DNA of 64,000 nt from Shewanella colwelliana ATCC 39565. Lineage in GTDB: Bacteria; Pseudomonadota; Gammaproteobacteria; Enterobacterales; Shewanellaceae. Location: the NCBI RefSeq assembly GCF_000518705.1, contig NZ_JAEC01000007.1, forward strand, positions 124,001 to 188,000. Direction: 5' to 3'. The notes under the pieces were generated by a model, which saw only the letters and a program-made list of their open reading frames with translations, was not told where the DNA came from and searched no databases. Below, piece by piece: positions 8,230 through 17,175 of the stretch; position 1 is the first letter of the stretch; each line of letters starts with the position of its first letter. The position numbers were made by a program, and so were the translations under genes.

Positions 8230-8310
8230 AGGCTGAAAGCGCAAAAGCCTCTAGCTACACGTTTGGCCTGAGGTTACTATGCCTGCATAGGTTAATTTGA
8301 TAGGTAACAG
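8230..8310 (+). promoter_or_regulatory. Possible structured leader of the threonine aldolase gene
   Basis: The 415-base gap between the yicG-like and ltaE genes ends in a stretch with several possible stems: AGGCT 8230-8234 with AGCCT 8246-8250, CCTC near 8248 with GAGG near 8270, CTATGC 8277-8282 with GCATAG 8285-8290, and GTTA 8273-8276 with TAAC 8305-8308. It could be a cis-acting RNA. I could not match it to a known riboswitch. The remaining 7908-8229 is A+T-rich with no gene. Confidence 0.3.
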
Positions 8311-8322
8311 GATCTCTGCGTA

Positions 8323-9330
8323 ATGATAGATTTTCGAAGTGATACAGTAACTCAGCCCACAGCGGCTATGCGCAGTGCGATAGCAAATGCTGTCGTTGGC
8401 GATGATGTATATGGTGACGATCCCACTGTGAATCGTTTAGAAGCGATGGCTGCTGAACGTTTTGGTTTTGATGGCGCGCTGTTCACCTCTTCTGGCACAC
8501 AAGCTAATCTATTGGCATTAATGTCTCATTGTGAGCGGGGTGACGAGTATATTTGTGGGCAACAAGCACATAATTATAAGTTCGAAGGTGGTGGGGCAGC
8601 CGTGTTAGGCAGTATTCAACCACAACCCTTAAGTAATCAAAATGATGGCTCAATATTGCTTAGCGATATTGAAGCGGCAATAAAGCCCGATGATATTCAT
8701 TTTGCGAGGACTCGACTATTGAGTTTAGAAAACACCATAGGTGGCAAGGTATTATCGCAGCAGTATCTTGCAGAGGCGCAATCGCTTGCTTTTAATCGGG
8801 GCCTAAAAATCCACTTAGATGGTGCGCGAGTCGCTAATGCCGCTGTCGCGCAGAGTATAGAGGTTAGTGATATAACCCAATACTTCGATTCGGTTTCTAT
8901 CTGTTTATCTAAGGGGCTTTGTGCGCCAGTCGGTTCACTGCTATTAGGTGATGAACGCCTGATTCATCGTGCACGTCGCTGGCGTAAGATGCTGGGTGGC
9001 GGGATGCGTCAAGCTGGCATGTTAGCTGCAGCCGCGGAAATTGCGTTAACCGAGCAAGTTGAGCGTTTAGCGGTTGACCATGACAATGCAAGATACCTTG
9101 CTGAGCAACTAAGCCTGTTAGCGGAGTTCGAGGTTGATTTGACGGCCGTTCAGACCAATATGTTGTTTGCTAAAGTGGCTGATAATGTCGATATCAAGGC
9201 TATAGCCACGGCTCTAAAGCAGCAAGGGATCTTAATTAGCCCTGGTACAACAGTGCGATTGGTGACTCATGCAGATATTAATCGCGCTGATGTTGATACT
9301 TTCATCAAGGCACTTAAAGCGCTGTTATAA
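8323..9330 (+). CDS. ltaE: Low-specificity L-threonine aldolase
   Basis: 335 residues, the usual length. It is a PLP enzyme of fold type I that splits L-threonine or L-allo-threonine to glycine and acetaldehyde. It starts MIDFRSDTVTQPTAAMR and has VGDDVYGDDPTVNRLE, the TSSGTQANL cofactor loop, LENTIGGK, HLDGARVANA and the PLP lysine region SICLSKGLCAPVGS, followed by RWRKMLGGGMRQAG. AGGA lies about 10 bases before ATG 8323. Confidence 0.95.
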   Translation: MIDFRSDTVTQPTAAMRSAIANAVVGDDVYGDDPTVNRLEAMAAERFGFDGALFTSSGTQANLLALMSHCERGDEYICGQQAHNYKFEGGGAAVLGSIQPQPLSNQNDGSILLSDIEAAIKPDDIHFARTRLLSLENTIGGKVLSQQYLAEAQSLAFNRGLKIHLDGARVANAAVAQSIEVSDITQYFDSVSICLSKGLCAPVGSLLLGDERLIHRARRWRKMLGGGMRQAGMLAAAAEIALTEQVERLAVDHDNARYLAEQLSLLAEFEVDLTAVQTNMLFAKVADNVDIKAIATALKQQGILISPGTTVRLVTHADINRADVDTFIKALKALL

Positions 9331-9352
9331 TCGCGGCTAGATTGTCAACGCT

Positions 9353-9380
9353 AAAGCCATCCTAAGTAGGATGGCTTTTT
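9353..9380. terminator. Bidirectional terminator
   Basis: AAAGCCATCC, loop TAAGTA-like centre, GGATGGCTTTTT, between the convergent ltaE and 9390-10217 genes. Confidence 0.85.
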
Positions 9381-9389
9381 GTTAGGAGG

Positions 9390-10217
9390 TTAATGCTGGT
9401 GGCCGCCGTGGCCTCCATCAATCATCTGCCCGTCGGCATTATAAAACCCTGAACTACCATGTTGAATAAACCCTTGCGTGATCATTTTGGCGATAAATGG
9501 ATCTGATTCACTATCACCCACATCAGCAAAATCAAGATCTTGATACCCGCCAATACGCTGATTAAAGAGGTCCTTAGAAATCGCTTTAAGTTCAGTCAAC
9601 TTATAATGGATCGATTGGTAGCGATTATCGACTGTTAAGACGTTCGGCAATGCCATTTGAGGTAGCCAGGTGACCGCGACGTTTTGCTCAGCGTCTCGGC
9701 TAACAAACTGCTGCTGATTGAGACACTTGCCAGTCATCGTGCTGCCTTGACTTAGCTGGGATAGCCCATGCTTGGAGATAATATGGAACTGTCTATCAAG
9801 GTCTGTATCGATGTTGAGTGCAAGAAGATCGCCGCGACGATAGCTAATTGAGCGCTTTTGAGCTGGGAAGTAACGTACGTACTCACCATTTTTATTCCAG
9901 GCTTCAAAACTTACCTCGTTATGTTGATAGAGGATGCGGTCATTTAAGCGAGTTAGGGTCAGTGTCACATGCTGCTGTGCATTCGAGTGATGATCTGTTG
10001 TCGTTATCTGGTAAGTTGCTTGATACTGCGTCGAGGTAATATTGCTGTCGCATTGAGCGCCCGAATTTGTCGCTATGTAAGAGGTAATATTCGGCTGCGC
10101 TGCATGAGCTAGGGGGCTCACCAACAAAGCGCTAAAGCCAAGAAAAAGTATGTTTGTTAAGCGCTTCACTATTAGCTTGTGCGTTATTCTTTTTGTCTGT
10201 TCTTTGTTGCAAGACAT
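9390..10217 (-). CDS. Exported protein of unknown function with His-rich tail
   Basis: 275 residues. AAGGAG lies 5 bases before ATG 10217, so the long n-region is real; the signal peptide ends at about residue 39 (LVSPLAHAAQ). The mature part has no motif I recognise; it contains NGEYVRYFPAQKRSISYRRGD and a Cys pair region. It ends GGHGGHQH, which could bind metal. It is the last of three minus-strand genes after the two alkaline phosphatases, but 144 bases separate it from them, so shared regulation by phosphate is only a guess. Confidence 0.8.
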   Translation of the reverse strand: MSCNKEQTKRITHKLIVKRLTNILFLGFSALLVSPLAHAAQPNITSYIATNSGAQCDSNITSTQYQATYQITTTDHHSNAQQHVTLTLTRLNDRILYQHNEVSFEAWNKNGEYVRYFPAQKRSISYRRGDLLALNIDTDLDRQFHIISKHGLSQLSQGSTMTGKCLNQQQFVSRDAEQNVAVTWLPQMALPNVLTVDNRYQSIHYKLTELKAISKDLFNQRIGGYQDLDFADVGDSESDPFIAKMITQGFIQHGSSGFYNADGQMIDGGHGGHQH

Positions 10218-10265
10218 GCAAGCTCCTTAGTTTAATCTATGGTGGATTATGGTATTGCTTAAACT

Positions 10266-10329
10266 AGCAGCCTAGCGATAGTGTCACCTTTAGTATTGAT
10301 ACTTAGGCGTTACCATCTGCTAGGCTGCT
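10266..10329. repeat. Long inverted repeat after the phosphatase gene
   Basis: AGCAGCCTAGC at 10266-10276 and its exact reverse complement GCTAGGCTGCT at 10319-10329, 42 bases apart. It lies in the 3' region of the lipoprotein alkaline phosphatase gene and could act as a stem without a T tract, a transcript-stabilising structure or a repetitive element. A related ACTAGGCTGCT occurs near 4108. Confidence 0.5.
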
Positions 10330-10361
10330 GAAGGTTATTGCGGCGTTAAGTTAACCATGGT

Positions 10362-11993
10362 TCACTGCGCGCCAGTGGCCTTGTTAACCAGATCTGCTGC
10401 GTAGTTCATCACATGGAAAATGTGGTTTTGCTCAACCGTACCTTGAATTAGGCTAGCACCTGGGCCGCGGGCGAAAATAGCGACATCTTCACCTGCATGG
10501 GTTTCGCTACCCAGTGGCACAAGCGCCTCTTGGTGGAAGCCTGCACTTTGTGTATTCGTATAGTTAAGATCAACCCGTCCAGCTATTGCGGCGTAGTTGT
10601 AACGCTCATCACCACCTGTTTCCAGTGACGCAAAGCCTAAACCATTTGCATAACCTACAGTGGTATATGGCATACCATTGGCATCCGTTGAGTTGGTGAC
10701 TGTTGGGACACCATTAGCATCGTTACTCTTAACAAGGCCAAGGATAGGGTTGCCACGAGTGGGGTATCCAGCGATGGTAAACACGTGACTGTGATCCGCT
10801 GTCACCATCAGTAAAGTATCGCTTGCTGATGTTTTCTCCATAGCAACACGAACGGCTTCTGACAGAGCGATGGTGTCATGGAGTGCTCTAGCTGCATTAC
10901 CCGCATGATGTGCATGATCGATACGACCAGCTTCAACAATGAGCACAAAACCCTTGTTGTTTTTACGCAGTATGTCGATACTCTTCGCGGTCATCTCTGC
11001 TAGTGAGGGTTCACCTTCTACCCCTGAAGTGACACGGTCATAGTCATATTCCATATGTGATGAGTTAAACAGTCCTAGGGCATGATCTGTGTTGGCCGTA
11101 TCGAGCGCTAAGAAGCTATCTCGGTCTGTCACATATGCAGCATTGCTGTATTGGCTTAACCATTCAGCCGTTAAGTCTCGACCATCTGCACGTTTACCAA
11201 ACTTACCTTCTGGATCGACAGTGGTATTAGGAATAAATGCGCGGCGCCCGCCACCCATTACTACGTTAATACCTTTTCCTTGGTTGAAATCTAGCAGTTG
11301 TGCAGCGATATCTTTACAACCGTTAGTGACGGCTTCGGCTGGCAAGTTGCTGTCAGCTTCCCAGTTACGCTCTGGTGCGTGAGCATAAGCCGCTGCTGGC
11401 GTCGCGTGGGTGATACGGGCGGTCGATACGACGCCTGTTGAAAGACCTGCCATGGCGGCCAATTCTAAGGACGTTACCAAATTCTGCCCCGAGGTTGAGG
11501 CGCAGTTGCCACGGGTGACACCTTCTGCCTGTGAGATCACGCCCACATCTGTCTTTACCCCAGTGACCATGGCCGTCATGGTGCCAGCTGAGTCAGGGGT
11601 TTGCCCATCGACGTTATAGGTCTTAGCTAATCCAAGGTGTGGCAGGGTTTCAAAGGAGAGTGAGTTTTCCTCTCCCGTGTGACCTTTAAGCTGACCCTCT
11701 AAGATTCTTGCGGCAGTTACGGTTGATACACCCATACCATCGCCAACAAATAGAATGATATTCTTTGCCGCGCCCGCTTGATTATTTGGCGTCAGCGATT
11801 GAGCTGTTGCGACACGGTTTTGCCCATCAATAAACCACTGGTTTACTGCACTCCAATCTTTACCATTTTGACCATTAGTGCCGTCAGTACCTGGTGTACC
11901 CGCTGAGCCATCTGTGCCGTTTTCACCATCACTACCACATGCCGCGAGACCTAAAATGGCTGCTAAAGACAGTACAAGTAATTTCTTATTCAT
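10362..11993 (-). CDS. phoA: Alkaline phosphatase, lipoprotein with collagen-like stalk
   Basis: 543 residues. The signal MNKKLLVLSLAAILGLAACG has lipobox LAAC with Cys at 19, so it is lipid-anchored. About eight Gly-X-Y triplets follow (GSDGENGTDGSAGTPG...), then the phosphatase domain from about residue 75: IILFVGDGMGVST, catalytic serine in TPDSAGTMTAM, metal ligands in EAGRIDHAHHAGN, TADHSHVF and SETHAGED. The enzyme releases phosphate from monoesters outside the cytoplasm. It follows a second phosphatase gene by 15 bases (AGGGAG ribosome site), so the two form an operon. The stalk may project it from the membrane. Confidence 0.93.
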   Translation of the reverse strand: MNKKLLVLSLAAILGLAACGSDGENGTDGSAGTPGTDGTNGQNGKDWSAVNQWFIDGQNRVATAQSLTPNNQAGAAKNIILFVGDGMGVSTVTAARILEGQLKGHTGEENSLSFETLPHLGLAKTYNVDGQTPDSAGTMTAMVTGVKTDVGVISQAEGVTRGNCASTSGQNLVTSLELAAMAGLSTGVVSTARITHATPAAAYAHAPERNWEADSNLPAEAVTNGCKDIAAQLLDFNQGKGINVVMGGGRRAFIPNTTVDPEGKFGKRADGRDLTAEWLSQYSNAAYVTDRDSFLALDTANTDHALGLFNSSHMEYDYDRVTSGVEGEPSLAEMTAKSIDILRKNNKGFVLIVEAGRIDHAHHAGNAARALHDTIALSEAVRVAMEKTSASDTLLMVTADHSHVFTIAGYPTRGNPILGLVKSNDANGVPTVTNSTDANGMPYTTVGYANGLGFASLETGGDERYNYAAIAGRVDLNYTNTQSAGFHQEALVPLGSETHAGEDVAIFARGPGASLIQGTVEQNHIFHVMNYAADLVNKATGAQ

Positions 11994-12008
11994 CGTTTCT
12001 ACTCCCTA

Positions 12009-13517
12009 TTAATACTTAGTACCGCCAAGCGACTGGGCTTGGTTGATAATATGAAAAATGACATTTTGTTCAATAACGCCTTGCGCCAAGTTGGCACCAG
12101 GTCCTGTCGCATGCAGGCTAATATCTTCACCAGCATGGGTTTCGCTGCCCATTGGCACGAGTGCTTGTTGCATGAAGTCTCTGTCTTGAGTGTCTACAGA
12201 GCTTAAGTCATCACGTGTGCCAACTACTGCACCAGGGCCATTGGTATAACCCAGAGTGGTGTAGGGTTTACCATCTATCGCTGTCGAAAGGTTGCCATCG
12301 ACACCATGGACTAAGCCTAAAATCGGGTTACCGCGCTTGGGGTAACCAGCAATCGTAAATACATGGCTGTGATCGGCGGTGACAAGGATTAAGGTTTCGT
12401 CCGGGTCGGTAGTTTCATAGGCGGCTTTAACCGCATTAGAGAGTTCAACAGCATCCATTAAGGCACGTTTAGCATTACCCGCATGGTGTGCATGATCGAT
12501 ACGGCCCGATTCGACAATCAGCAGGTAACCGTTATCATTTTTCTTGAGCAGTTCGATAGACTTTGCAGTCATCTCTGTTAATGAAGGTTCGCCGCCTACA
12601 TCGTCGGCGCGGTCCGCTTCATACTCCATGTGTGATGAGTTGAACAGGCCCAGAAGGTGGTCAGTACTCGCCACGTCAATGGCGTCAAAGGCTTCTTTAT
12701 TCCAAACGTATGCGGCATTTTCATAGTTTTCGACCCAAGCTTGAGTTAGGTCCATACCATCTTTACGGCGACCAGTCTTGTTTTCACCATCTGTCACTGT
12801 GTTAGGTAGGAATGCTCGGCGGCCGCCCCCCAGTGCAACGCTAAGTGCATTGTCTTGGTCACGCATCACCATTTGATAAGCGATATCTTTACACTCATTG
12901 GCTACAGCTTCAGCGGTGAGGTTGCTGTCGGCTTCCCAGTTGCGTTCTGGGCTGTTGGCATAAGTAGCAGCAGGGGTTGCGTGAGTGATACGGGCTGTAC
13001 TAACGACACCTGTTGATAGGCCTTTAGCATTGGCTAAATCGACCAAAGTCACCAATTCGTTACCTTTGGATGATAAGCAGTTGCCGCGCAGCGCTGTGTC
13101 AGAAACTGAAAGTACGCCAGCCTTTGACTTAACGCCTGTTGCGATAGCGGTCATGGTGCCTGCGCTGTCAGGTGTTTGTTGATTGGTGTTGTAGGTTTTC
13201 ACTAGGGCAGTGTGATTAAACTGCTCAAAACTTAAGAAATTCTCTTCACCACCTTGGTTACCGTTGATCTGTTGACCTTGATAGATCCGTGCGGCAGTGA
13301 GGGTTGAAATACCCATCCCATCACCAACGAATAAAATTACATTTTTAGCTTTAGTTTTGTTTTCTAAGTTGGCTTTGCTTGCGACCAGTTGTGCGCTGTC
13401 TTTAAACCAAGGGCTATCCGATTGAACACTTGGTAGTGCGGCGCTGTTGGCCACCATGGATACTAGGCTGCAAGAGATTAATGCAGCTAATCTTTTTATC
13501 ATCATCACTTTCATCAT
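12009..13517 (-). CDS. phoA: Alkaline phosphatase, periplasmic
   Basis: About 502 residues from ATG 13517; ATG 13505 or 13502 would give a tidier signal peptide (MMIKRLAALISCSLVSMVANSA), and a TTG at 13547 is less likely. The phosphatase domain has VILFVGDGMGIST, TPDSAGTMTAI with the nucleophilic Ser, ESGRIDHAHHAGN, TADHSHVF and SETHAGED. It is a close paralogue of the downstream gene and probably arose with it by tandem duplication, but it has a cleavable signal and no collagen-like stalk. I could not find a convincing Pho box upstream. Confidence 0.92.
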   Translation of the reverse strand: MMKVMMIKRLAALISCSLVSMVANSAALPSVQSDSPWFKDSAQLVASKANLENKTKAKNVILFVGDGMGISTLTAARIYQGQQINGNQGGEENFLSFEQFNHTALVKTYNTNQQTPDSAGTMTAIATGVKSKAGVLSVSDTALRGNCLSSKGNELVTLVDLANAKGLSTGVVSTARITHATPAATYANSPERNWEADSNLTAEAVANECKDIAYQMVMRDQDNALSVALGGGRRAFLPNTVTDGENKTGRRKDGMDLTQAWVENYENAAYVWNKEAFDAIDVASTDHLLGLFNSSHMEYEADRADDVGGEPSLTEMTAKSIELLKKNDNGYLLIVESGRIDHAHHAGNAKRALMDAVELSNAVKAAYETTDPDETLILVTADHSHVFTIAGYPKRGNPILGLVHGVDGNLSTAIDGKPYTTLGYTNGPGAVVGTRDDLSSVDTQDRDFMQQALVPMGSETHAGEDISLHATGPGANLAQGVIEQNVIFHIINQAQSLGGTKY

Positions 13518-13782
13518 CCGTATGTAGGGTGGAAAATTGGTTTTCAATTGAGATAAAGCGGCCTGATTGTCTGTTATTCATGTGACGGAAATGGGTCATT
13601 AGGGTTTCAGTTATATGAATACCGTCGAGACAGGACCTTGTTTGATGACTAGATTTGGTGCACAAAGCACCAATAAGGTGCTTTGGATAAAAACTAAATA
13701 CCCCTATTTTATTGATTTAATAGCAATTTAAATTTGGCTTGATTCTTGAGTTGTGCTTTTTGATTTTAGCTGGAGGCCAATT

Positions 13783-14151
13783 ATGAAGTATTACAGTCGA
13801 CGTTTTATTAAACCTGAGCACCTAAACCCTGCCAATGCACTTTTTGGTGGGCAGTTGTTAAGTTGGATTGATGAGGAGGCTGCAATTTTTGCTGCATGCC
13901 AAATGAACAGTCAAAGTATTGTGACCAAGATTATTTCAGAAATTAACTTTATGACGCCAGCAAGACAAGGAGATGTGATTGAGTTTGGCCTTGAATTAAT
14001 TAGTGCGGGATTAAGTTCGATAACCGTACGCTGTGAGGTCCGTAATAAGGTGAGCCGATTACCTGTGGTGACGATAGATAAGCTAATTTTTGTCAATGTG
14101 GACGAAAGTGGTTTACCTAAGCCCCATGGCATTAAGGCCAATGCGGCTTAA
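13783..14151 (+). CDS. Acyl-CoA thioesterase, hotdog fold (YciA-like)
   Basis: 122 residues from ATG 13783, 7 bases after GGAGG. The hotdog motif LNPANALFGGQLLSWIDEEAA, with the Asp of the active helix, and INFMTPARQGDVIEF are those of YciA/BFIT-type acyl-CoA hydrolases. These split acyl-CoA to free acid and CoA in the cytoplasm. The substrate chain length cannot be read from sequence. The 265 bases upstream, shared with the phosphatase promoter side, contain a 9-bp-arm hairpin (13663-13685) without a T tract. Confidence 0.88.
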   Translation: MKYYSRRFIKPEHLNPANALFGGQLLSWIDEEAAIFAACQMNSQSIVTKIISEINFMTPARQGDVIEFGLELISAGLSSITVRCEVRNKVSRLPVVTIDKLIFVNVDESGLPKPHGIKANAA

Positions 14152-14159
14152 TCAAACTG

Positions 14160-14188
14160 GATGATGCACTTTAGTTGTGTGCATCATC
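14160..14188. terminator. Hairpin between convergent genes
   Basis: GATGATGCAC, 9-base loop, GTGCATCATC. There is no long T run, so termination is plausible but not certain. Confidence 0.5.
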
Positions 14189-14195
14189 GGTAGAG

Positions 14196-14402
14196 TTAAT
14201 CTTCTTTACTTAGATCGTTTTTCACTGAGTTAACGGCATCTCGAGAAGCATGGCCGATAGCTTTGGTTGTGTCGCGTGTGGCATGACCAATTTCAGTGGT
14301 GACCTCTTTAGTGGTGTCACCTATGGTGCGCCCAGCATCTTTTAACTCGGCGCAGCCACTCAATAGGCTAAGTGTGAGCACTAGGGCTAAGGTTGTTCGC
14401 AT
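14196..14402 (-). CDS. Small lipoprotein with Thr/Ala/His-rich repeats
   Basis: 68 residues. MRTTLALVLTLSLLSGCAEL gives a lipobox LSGC with Cys at 17. The mature 50 residues are amphipathic and repetitive, with the near-repeat IGHATRDTTKA / IGHASRDAVNS. It resembles the entericidin and other short surface-lipoprotein families in size and composition, but I cannot assign it. It follows ndh on the same strand after 120 bases. Confidence 0.8.
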   Translation of the reverse strand: MRTTLALVLTLSLLSGCAELKDAGRTIGDTTKEVTTEIGHATRDTTKAIGHASRDAVNSVKNDLSKED

Positions 14403-14524
14403 TGTTGTTGCACTCCTAAGTCGATATAGCGGCCATTTTAACGCGTTATCACTAGCTGTAAAGCGCGGAGGTTAAAATCACTTAACGCTGGACGACTTTA
14501 ATTGCGGCTGGCTTAAATTAGTGC

Positions 14525-15871
14525 TTAATGCAATTTTAGATGGGGGTGAATAATTCGACTTATCCCCTTGGCAAACATTAATAAGGTCCCCTTAAAGACA
14601 CCATGAAGCTCGATGAGATGACGGCGATAAAGTGACGTATAAACGAATCTAGCAATTTTACCTTCGACCAAGACGCCTCCCCCCATGAATGACATCAGAT
14701 TACCGACCGTATGAAATTTAGACAGATTCACCAAGGAGCCGAGATCTTTATAAACATATTCATGCTGGGGTGTTTTCTGAGCCAGCATTAAACAGATGTT
14801 ATCAGCGGTCATCAATGCCATCTGTCTTGCTGCTTGTCCCCGCGGAGGTACCCATGAACCGTCAGTTTGGGGGCAGGCGGCGCAATCACCGATAGCGAAA
14901 ACATGTGTATCGGTGAGGCTTTGCATTGTGGGTTTTACCATCACTTGATTGATGGCGTTACTGGCTAAACCACCGATGTTTTTCATGAAATCAGGTGCCT
15001 TAACACCGGTTGACCAGATCACCATATCGGCGGCGATAAACTCATCATCAGTGGTATGTAGCCCACTATCGGTGACGTTATCAATACGAGTACTAGTGCG
15101 AACATTCACGCCGATTTGTTTGAGTTCTCGAGTCACTGACTCAGAAATCTCACTCTTTTCGACTTTAGGTAGGATGCGGCTGTCCGCTTCAATCAAGGTT
15201 ACTTCAAGCAGGCTGCTATCGATTTTATAACCAAATCCGCTGAGCTGCTCAACCGCATGGTGCATCTCGGCTGACATCTCAACGCCGGTGGCACCAGCGC
15301 CAACCACAGAGATTTTTATCTTATCGTTAAGTTGGTGATGACTGGCGTAACGCATAAATTTATTAAGTAACATGCTGCGAATTTGCATGGCCTGTTCAGT
15401 GTTGTCTAAAAATACGCAGTGTTCACGCACCCCTGGGATATTGAAGTCATTAGCAATACTACCAATAGCAATCACAAGGTAGTCGTAGTCAATCCGTCTT
15501 GCTGGCAGCAGTTCCTCACCCGATTTATCCTTGATTGGTGCGAGAATAACCTGGCGCTTGTTCCTGTCTAAATCTGTCATGGCGCCTTGCTGGAAGTGAT
15601 AGCCATGTGCAGCGGCATGGCTGCGATAGCTAATCGCATCAATACCAATGTCTAGTGCACCAGTGGCAACCTCATGCAATAGTGGTTTCCAGATGTGGCT
15701 CTCTGCACAATCAATTAGAGTGATTTTAGCTTTTGCTTTGCGCCCAAGTTTACGGCCTAATTTGGTTGCGATCTCCATTCCACCCGCACCACCGCCGACG
15801 ATGACAATATTCTGCTTTCTATCCACTTTTTTTAGCTCCACTGATGGTTGTGCCATGTTTAAGTTACTCAT
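14525..15871 (-). CDS. ndh: Type II NADH:quinone oxidoreductase
   Basis: 448 residues. It has an FAD dinucleotide fold near residue 22 (IVIVGGGAGGMEIAT), the NDH-2 segment KPLLHEVATGALD, a second NAD(P)H fold in the middle (ISVVGAGATGVEMSAEM), and VFAIGDCAACP with the FAD-binding Asp, followed by PPRGQAARQMA. The C-terminal amphipathic part binds the membrane. It passes electrons from NADH to quinone without pumping protons. The 310-base gap upstream (15872-16181) is A+T-rich and shows no further gene. Confidence 0.95.
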   Translation of the reverse strand: MSNLNMAQPSVELKKVDRKQNIVIVGGGAGGMEIATKLGRKLGRKAKAKITLIDCAESHIWKPLLHEVATGALDIGIDAISYRSHAAAHGYHFQQGAMTDLDRNKRQVILAPIKDKSGEELLPARRIDYDYLVIAIGSIANDFNIPGVREHCVFLDNTEQAMQIRSMLLNKFMRYASHHQLNDKIKISVVGAGATGVEMSAEMHHAVEQLSGFGYKIDSSLLEVTLIEADSRILPKVEKSEISESVTRELKQIGVNVRTSTRIDNVTDSGLHTTDDEFIAADMVIWSTGVKAPDFMKNIGGLASNAINQVMVKPTMQSLTDTHVFAIGDCAACPQTDGSWVPPRGQAARQMALMTADNICLMLAQKTPQHEYVYKDLGSLVNLSKFHTVGNLMSFMGGGVLVEGKIARFVYTSLYRRHLIELHGVFKGTLLMFAKGISRIIHPHLKLH

Positions 15872-16181
15872 GCCGTTAGCGAGAGTCTATTAACTGGGCG
15901 TGCAAGTTACATTTTTTGTAAATTGAAACAATGCCTGTGAGTGTGGCAAAACTCTAACAGCGAGTAGGATAAACGGCAATGAGTGAAGTTTTGATGTGGT
16001 TAGCTTTTGAAAGTAGGTGTTATTGTTTTAGTTTGTTGTTTGATAATGGTTTAATTTTTTACCATGAATGTTAAGTGGGGGTTTATTGGTGTTTTTTGGT
16101 GGCTTAAAGTGTGAACTTGATTGTTTTCTATTTGATAAAATGTGAGCTGCCTCCGTGTGGAGACAGTCACACAGAGCCTGA

Positions 16182-16562
16182 TTAGGCAATCGCTTGTTCG
16201 TTAAGTTTTTCTAATCGGTGCTGATAGTCTTTAATAAGATATTGCATAATTTCTTGAACCGATGTGTCTTTAGTCGAGTCATCCATGAAAATTTTAAAGG
16301 TGACTAATACGTGACCGTTGTTCAGCAAACGACTATTTTGCATCGCGAAGTAAGAGCTTTCTGAGTCAGCTTCTCTAACGGTAAAGCCATCTTGTTCGAA
16401 AATACGGTGACCAGAGCGATCATGCCATTTAGTGATGCGATTTAGGCCGATTTCACAGGATTGGTTAAATTCAACATGATTTTGCCATGTTGTTGGATGT
16501 GCTGGGTCCTTAACTTGTGGGCATCGAACTGTATAGTTATAGACATGAGAGATTGCTGTCAT
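16182..16562 (-). CDS. Hypothetical cytoplasmic protein
   Basis: 126 residues, no signal peptide or membrane segment. I do not recognise a family. It is mixed alpha/beta by composition, with a charged C-terminal helix (QEIMQYLIKDYQHRLEKL) and a single Cys pair region near the start. A ribosome site is plausible (AGGTAGGT upstream of ATG 16562). It stands alone between ndh and the cold-shock gene. Confidence 0.7.
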   Translation of the reverse strand: MTAISHVYNYTVRCPQVKDPAHPTTWQNHVEFNQSCEIGLNRITKWHDRSGHRIFEQDGFTVREADSESSYFAMQNSRLLNNGHVLVTFKIFMDDSTKDTSVQEIMQYLIKDYQHRLEKLNEQAIA

Positions 16563-16916
16563 AGATTACCTACCTAATTGTTGGATACAGTGGCCATCAT
16601 AGGCACTGCATTTCTGTTCGGTCAACGTTTATTCGCCTTTGCTGACATGAAAAATAGATTAGCAGGTGGCGTTTCATCGTTGCTGTTTACTTGTTGTAGC
16701 ACGAGTTAAAGACCGATAACTATGTGCTAGCTCTCATTTTTTATAGTGTTATTGGATTTGTATAACCAGTGCTTAATAAAGCAACAGCTAATCGACTTTA
16801 TCCCGCTCTGTGAGTTGTTTCTATTTGGTGGTTTTGTGAGCGGTAGGGCGATGATGGTTTTGAAGGTACGTTCAACATGGGGTTGGCTACAGTTCCATTG
16901 TCGTAGCGCTAGGTAC

Positions 16917-16943
16917 AAAAAAGGCGACCTAAGGTCGCCTTTT
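16917..16943 (-). terminator. Terminator of the cold-shock gene
   Basis: On the minus strand: GGCGACC, loop TTA, GGTCGCC, then a T run. It lies 20 bases after the cold-shock stop codon. The stretch 16563-16916 beyond it holds no gene I can support. Confidence 0.85.
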
Positions 16944-16962
16944 CAAATTAAGCTGTCAAAGA

Positions 16963-17175
16963 TTAAGCAGGAACTACGTTCGCAGCTTGTAAACCTTTTT
17001 GACCTTGCTCAACTTCGAAAGATACTTTTTGGCCTTCTGCTAAGGTTTTGAAACCGTCAGAAGCGATAGCGCGGAAATGTACGAATACGTCAGCACCGCC
17101 ATTTTCTTGAGAAATAAAACCAAAACCTTTCTCTTCGTTAAACCATTTTACGATACCAGTAGTTGTATTAGACAT
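16963..17175 (-). CDS. Cold-shock protein, CspA family
   Basis: 70 residues. RNP1 (KGFGFI) and RNP2 (VFVHF) motifs are intact: [18 protein letters not shown] and DVFVHFRAI. It binds single-stranded RNA and DNA and keeps mRNA unstructured. The gap upstream (17176-17515) has no gene; 160 or more bases of it probably form the long 5' leader common in this family, with a GGGA ribosome site 6 bases before the ATG. Which Csp paralogue this is cannot be told. Confidence 0.95.
   Translation of the reverse strand: MSNTTTGIVKWFNEEKGFGFISQENGGADVFVHFRAIASDGFKTLAEGQKVSFEVEQGQKGLQAANVVPA

Noticed and set aside
8150..8310. c-di-GMP-I riboswitch before ltaE
   Set aside because: CGCAAAAGCC and nearby fragments resemble parts of the class, but the 5' binding element and the GAAA tetraloop stem do not align.
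13663..13685. 9-bp-arm hairpin as a terminator
   Set aside because: No T run on either strand and no gene ends there; left as a structure of unknown role.
13548..13700. Pho box before the alkaline phosphatases
   Set aside because: Only one poor half-site (CGTCA) could be found; no convincing direct repeat.
16746..17051. 101-residue frame opposite the cold-shock gene
   Set aside because: It runs through the cold-shock terminator and into its coding region antisense.
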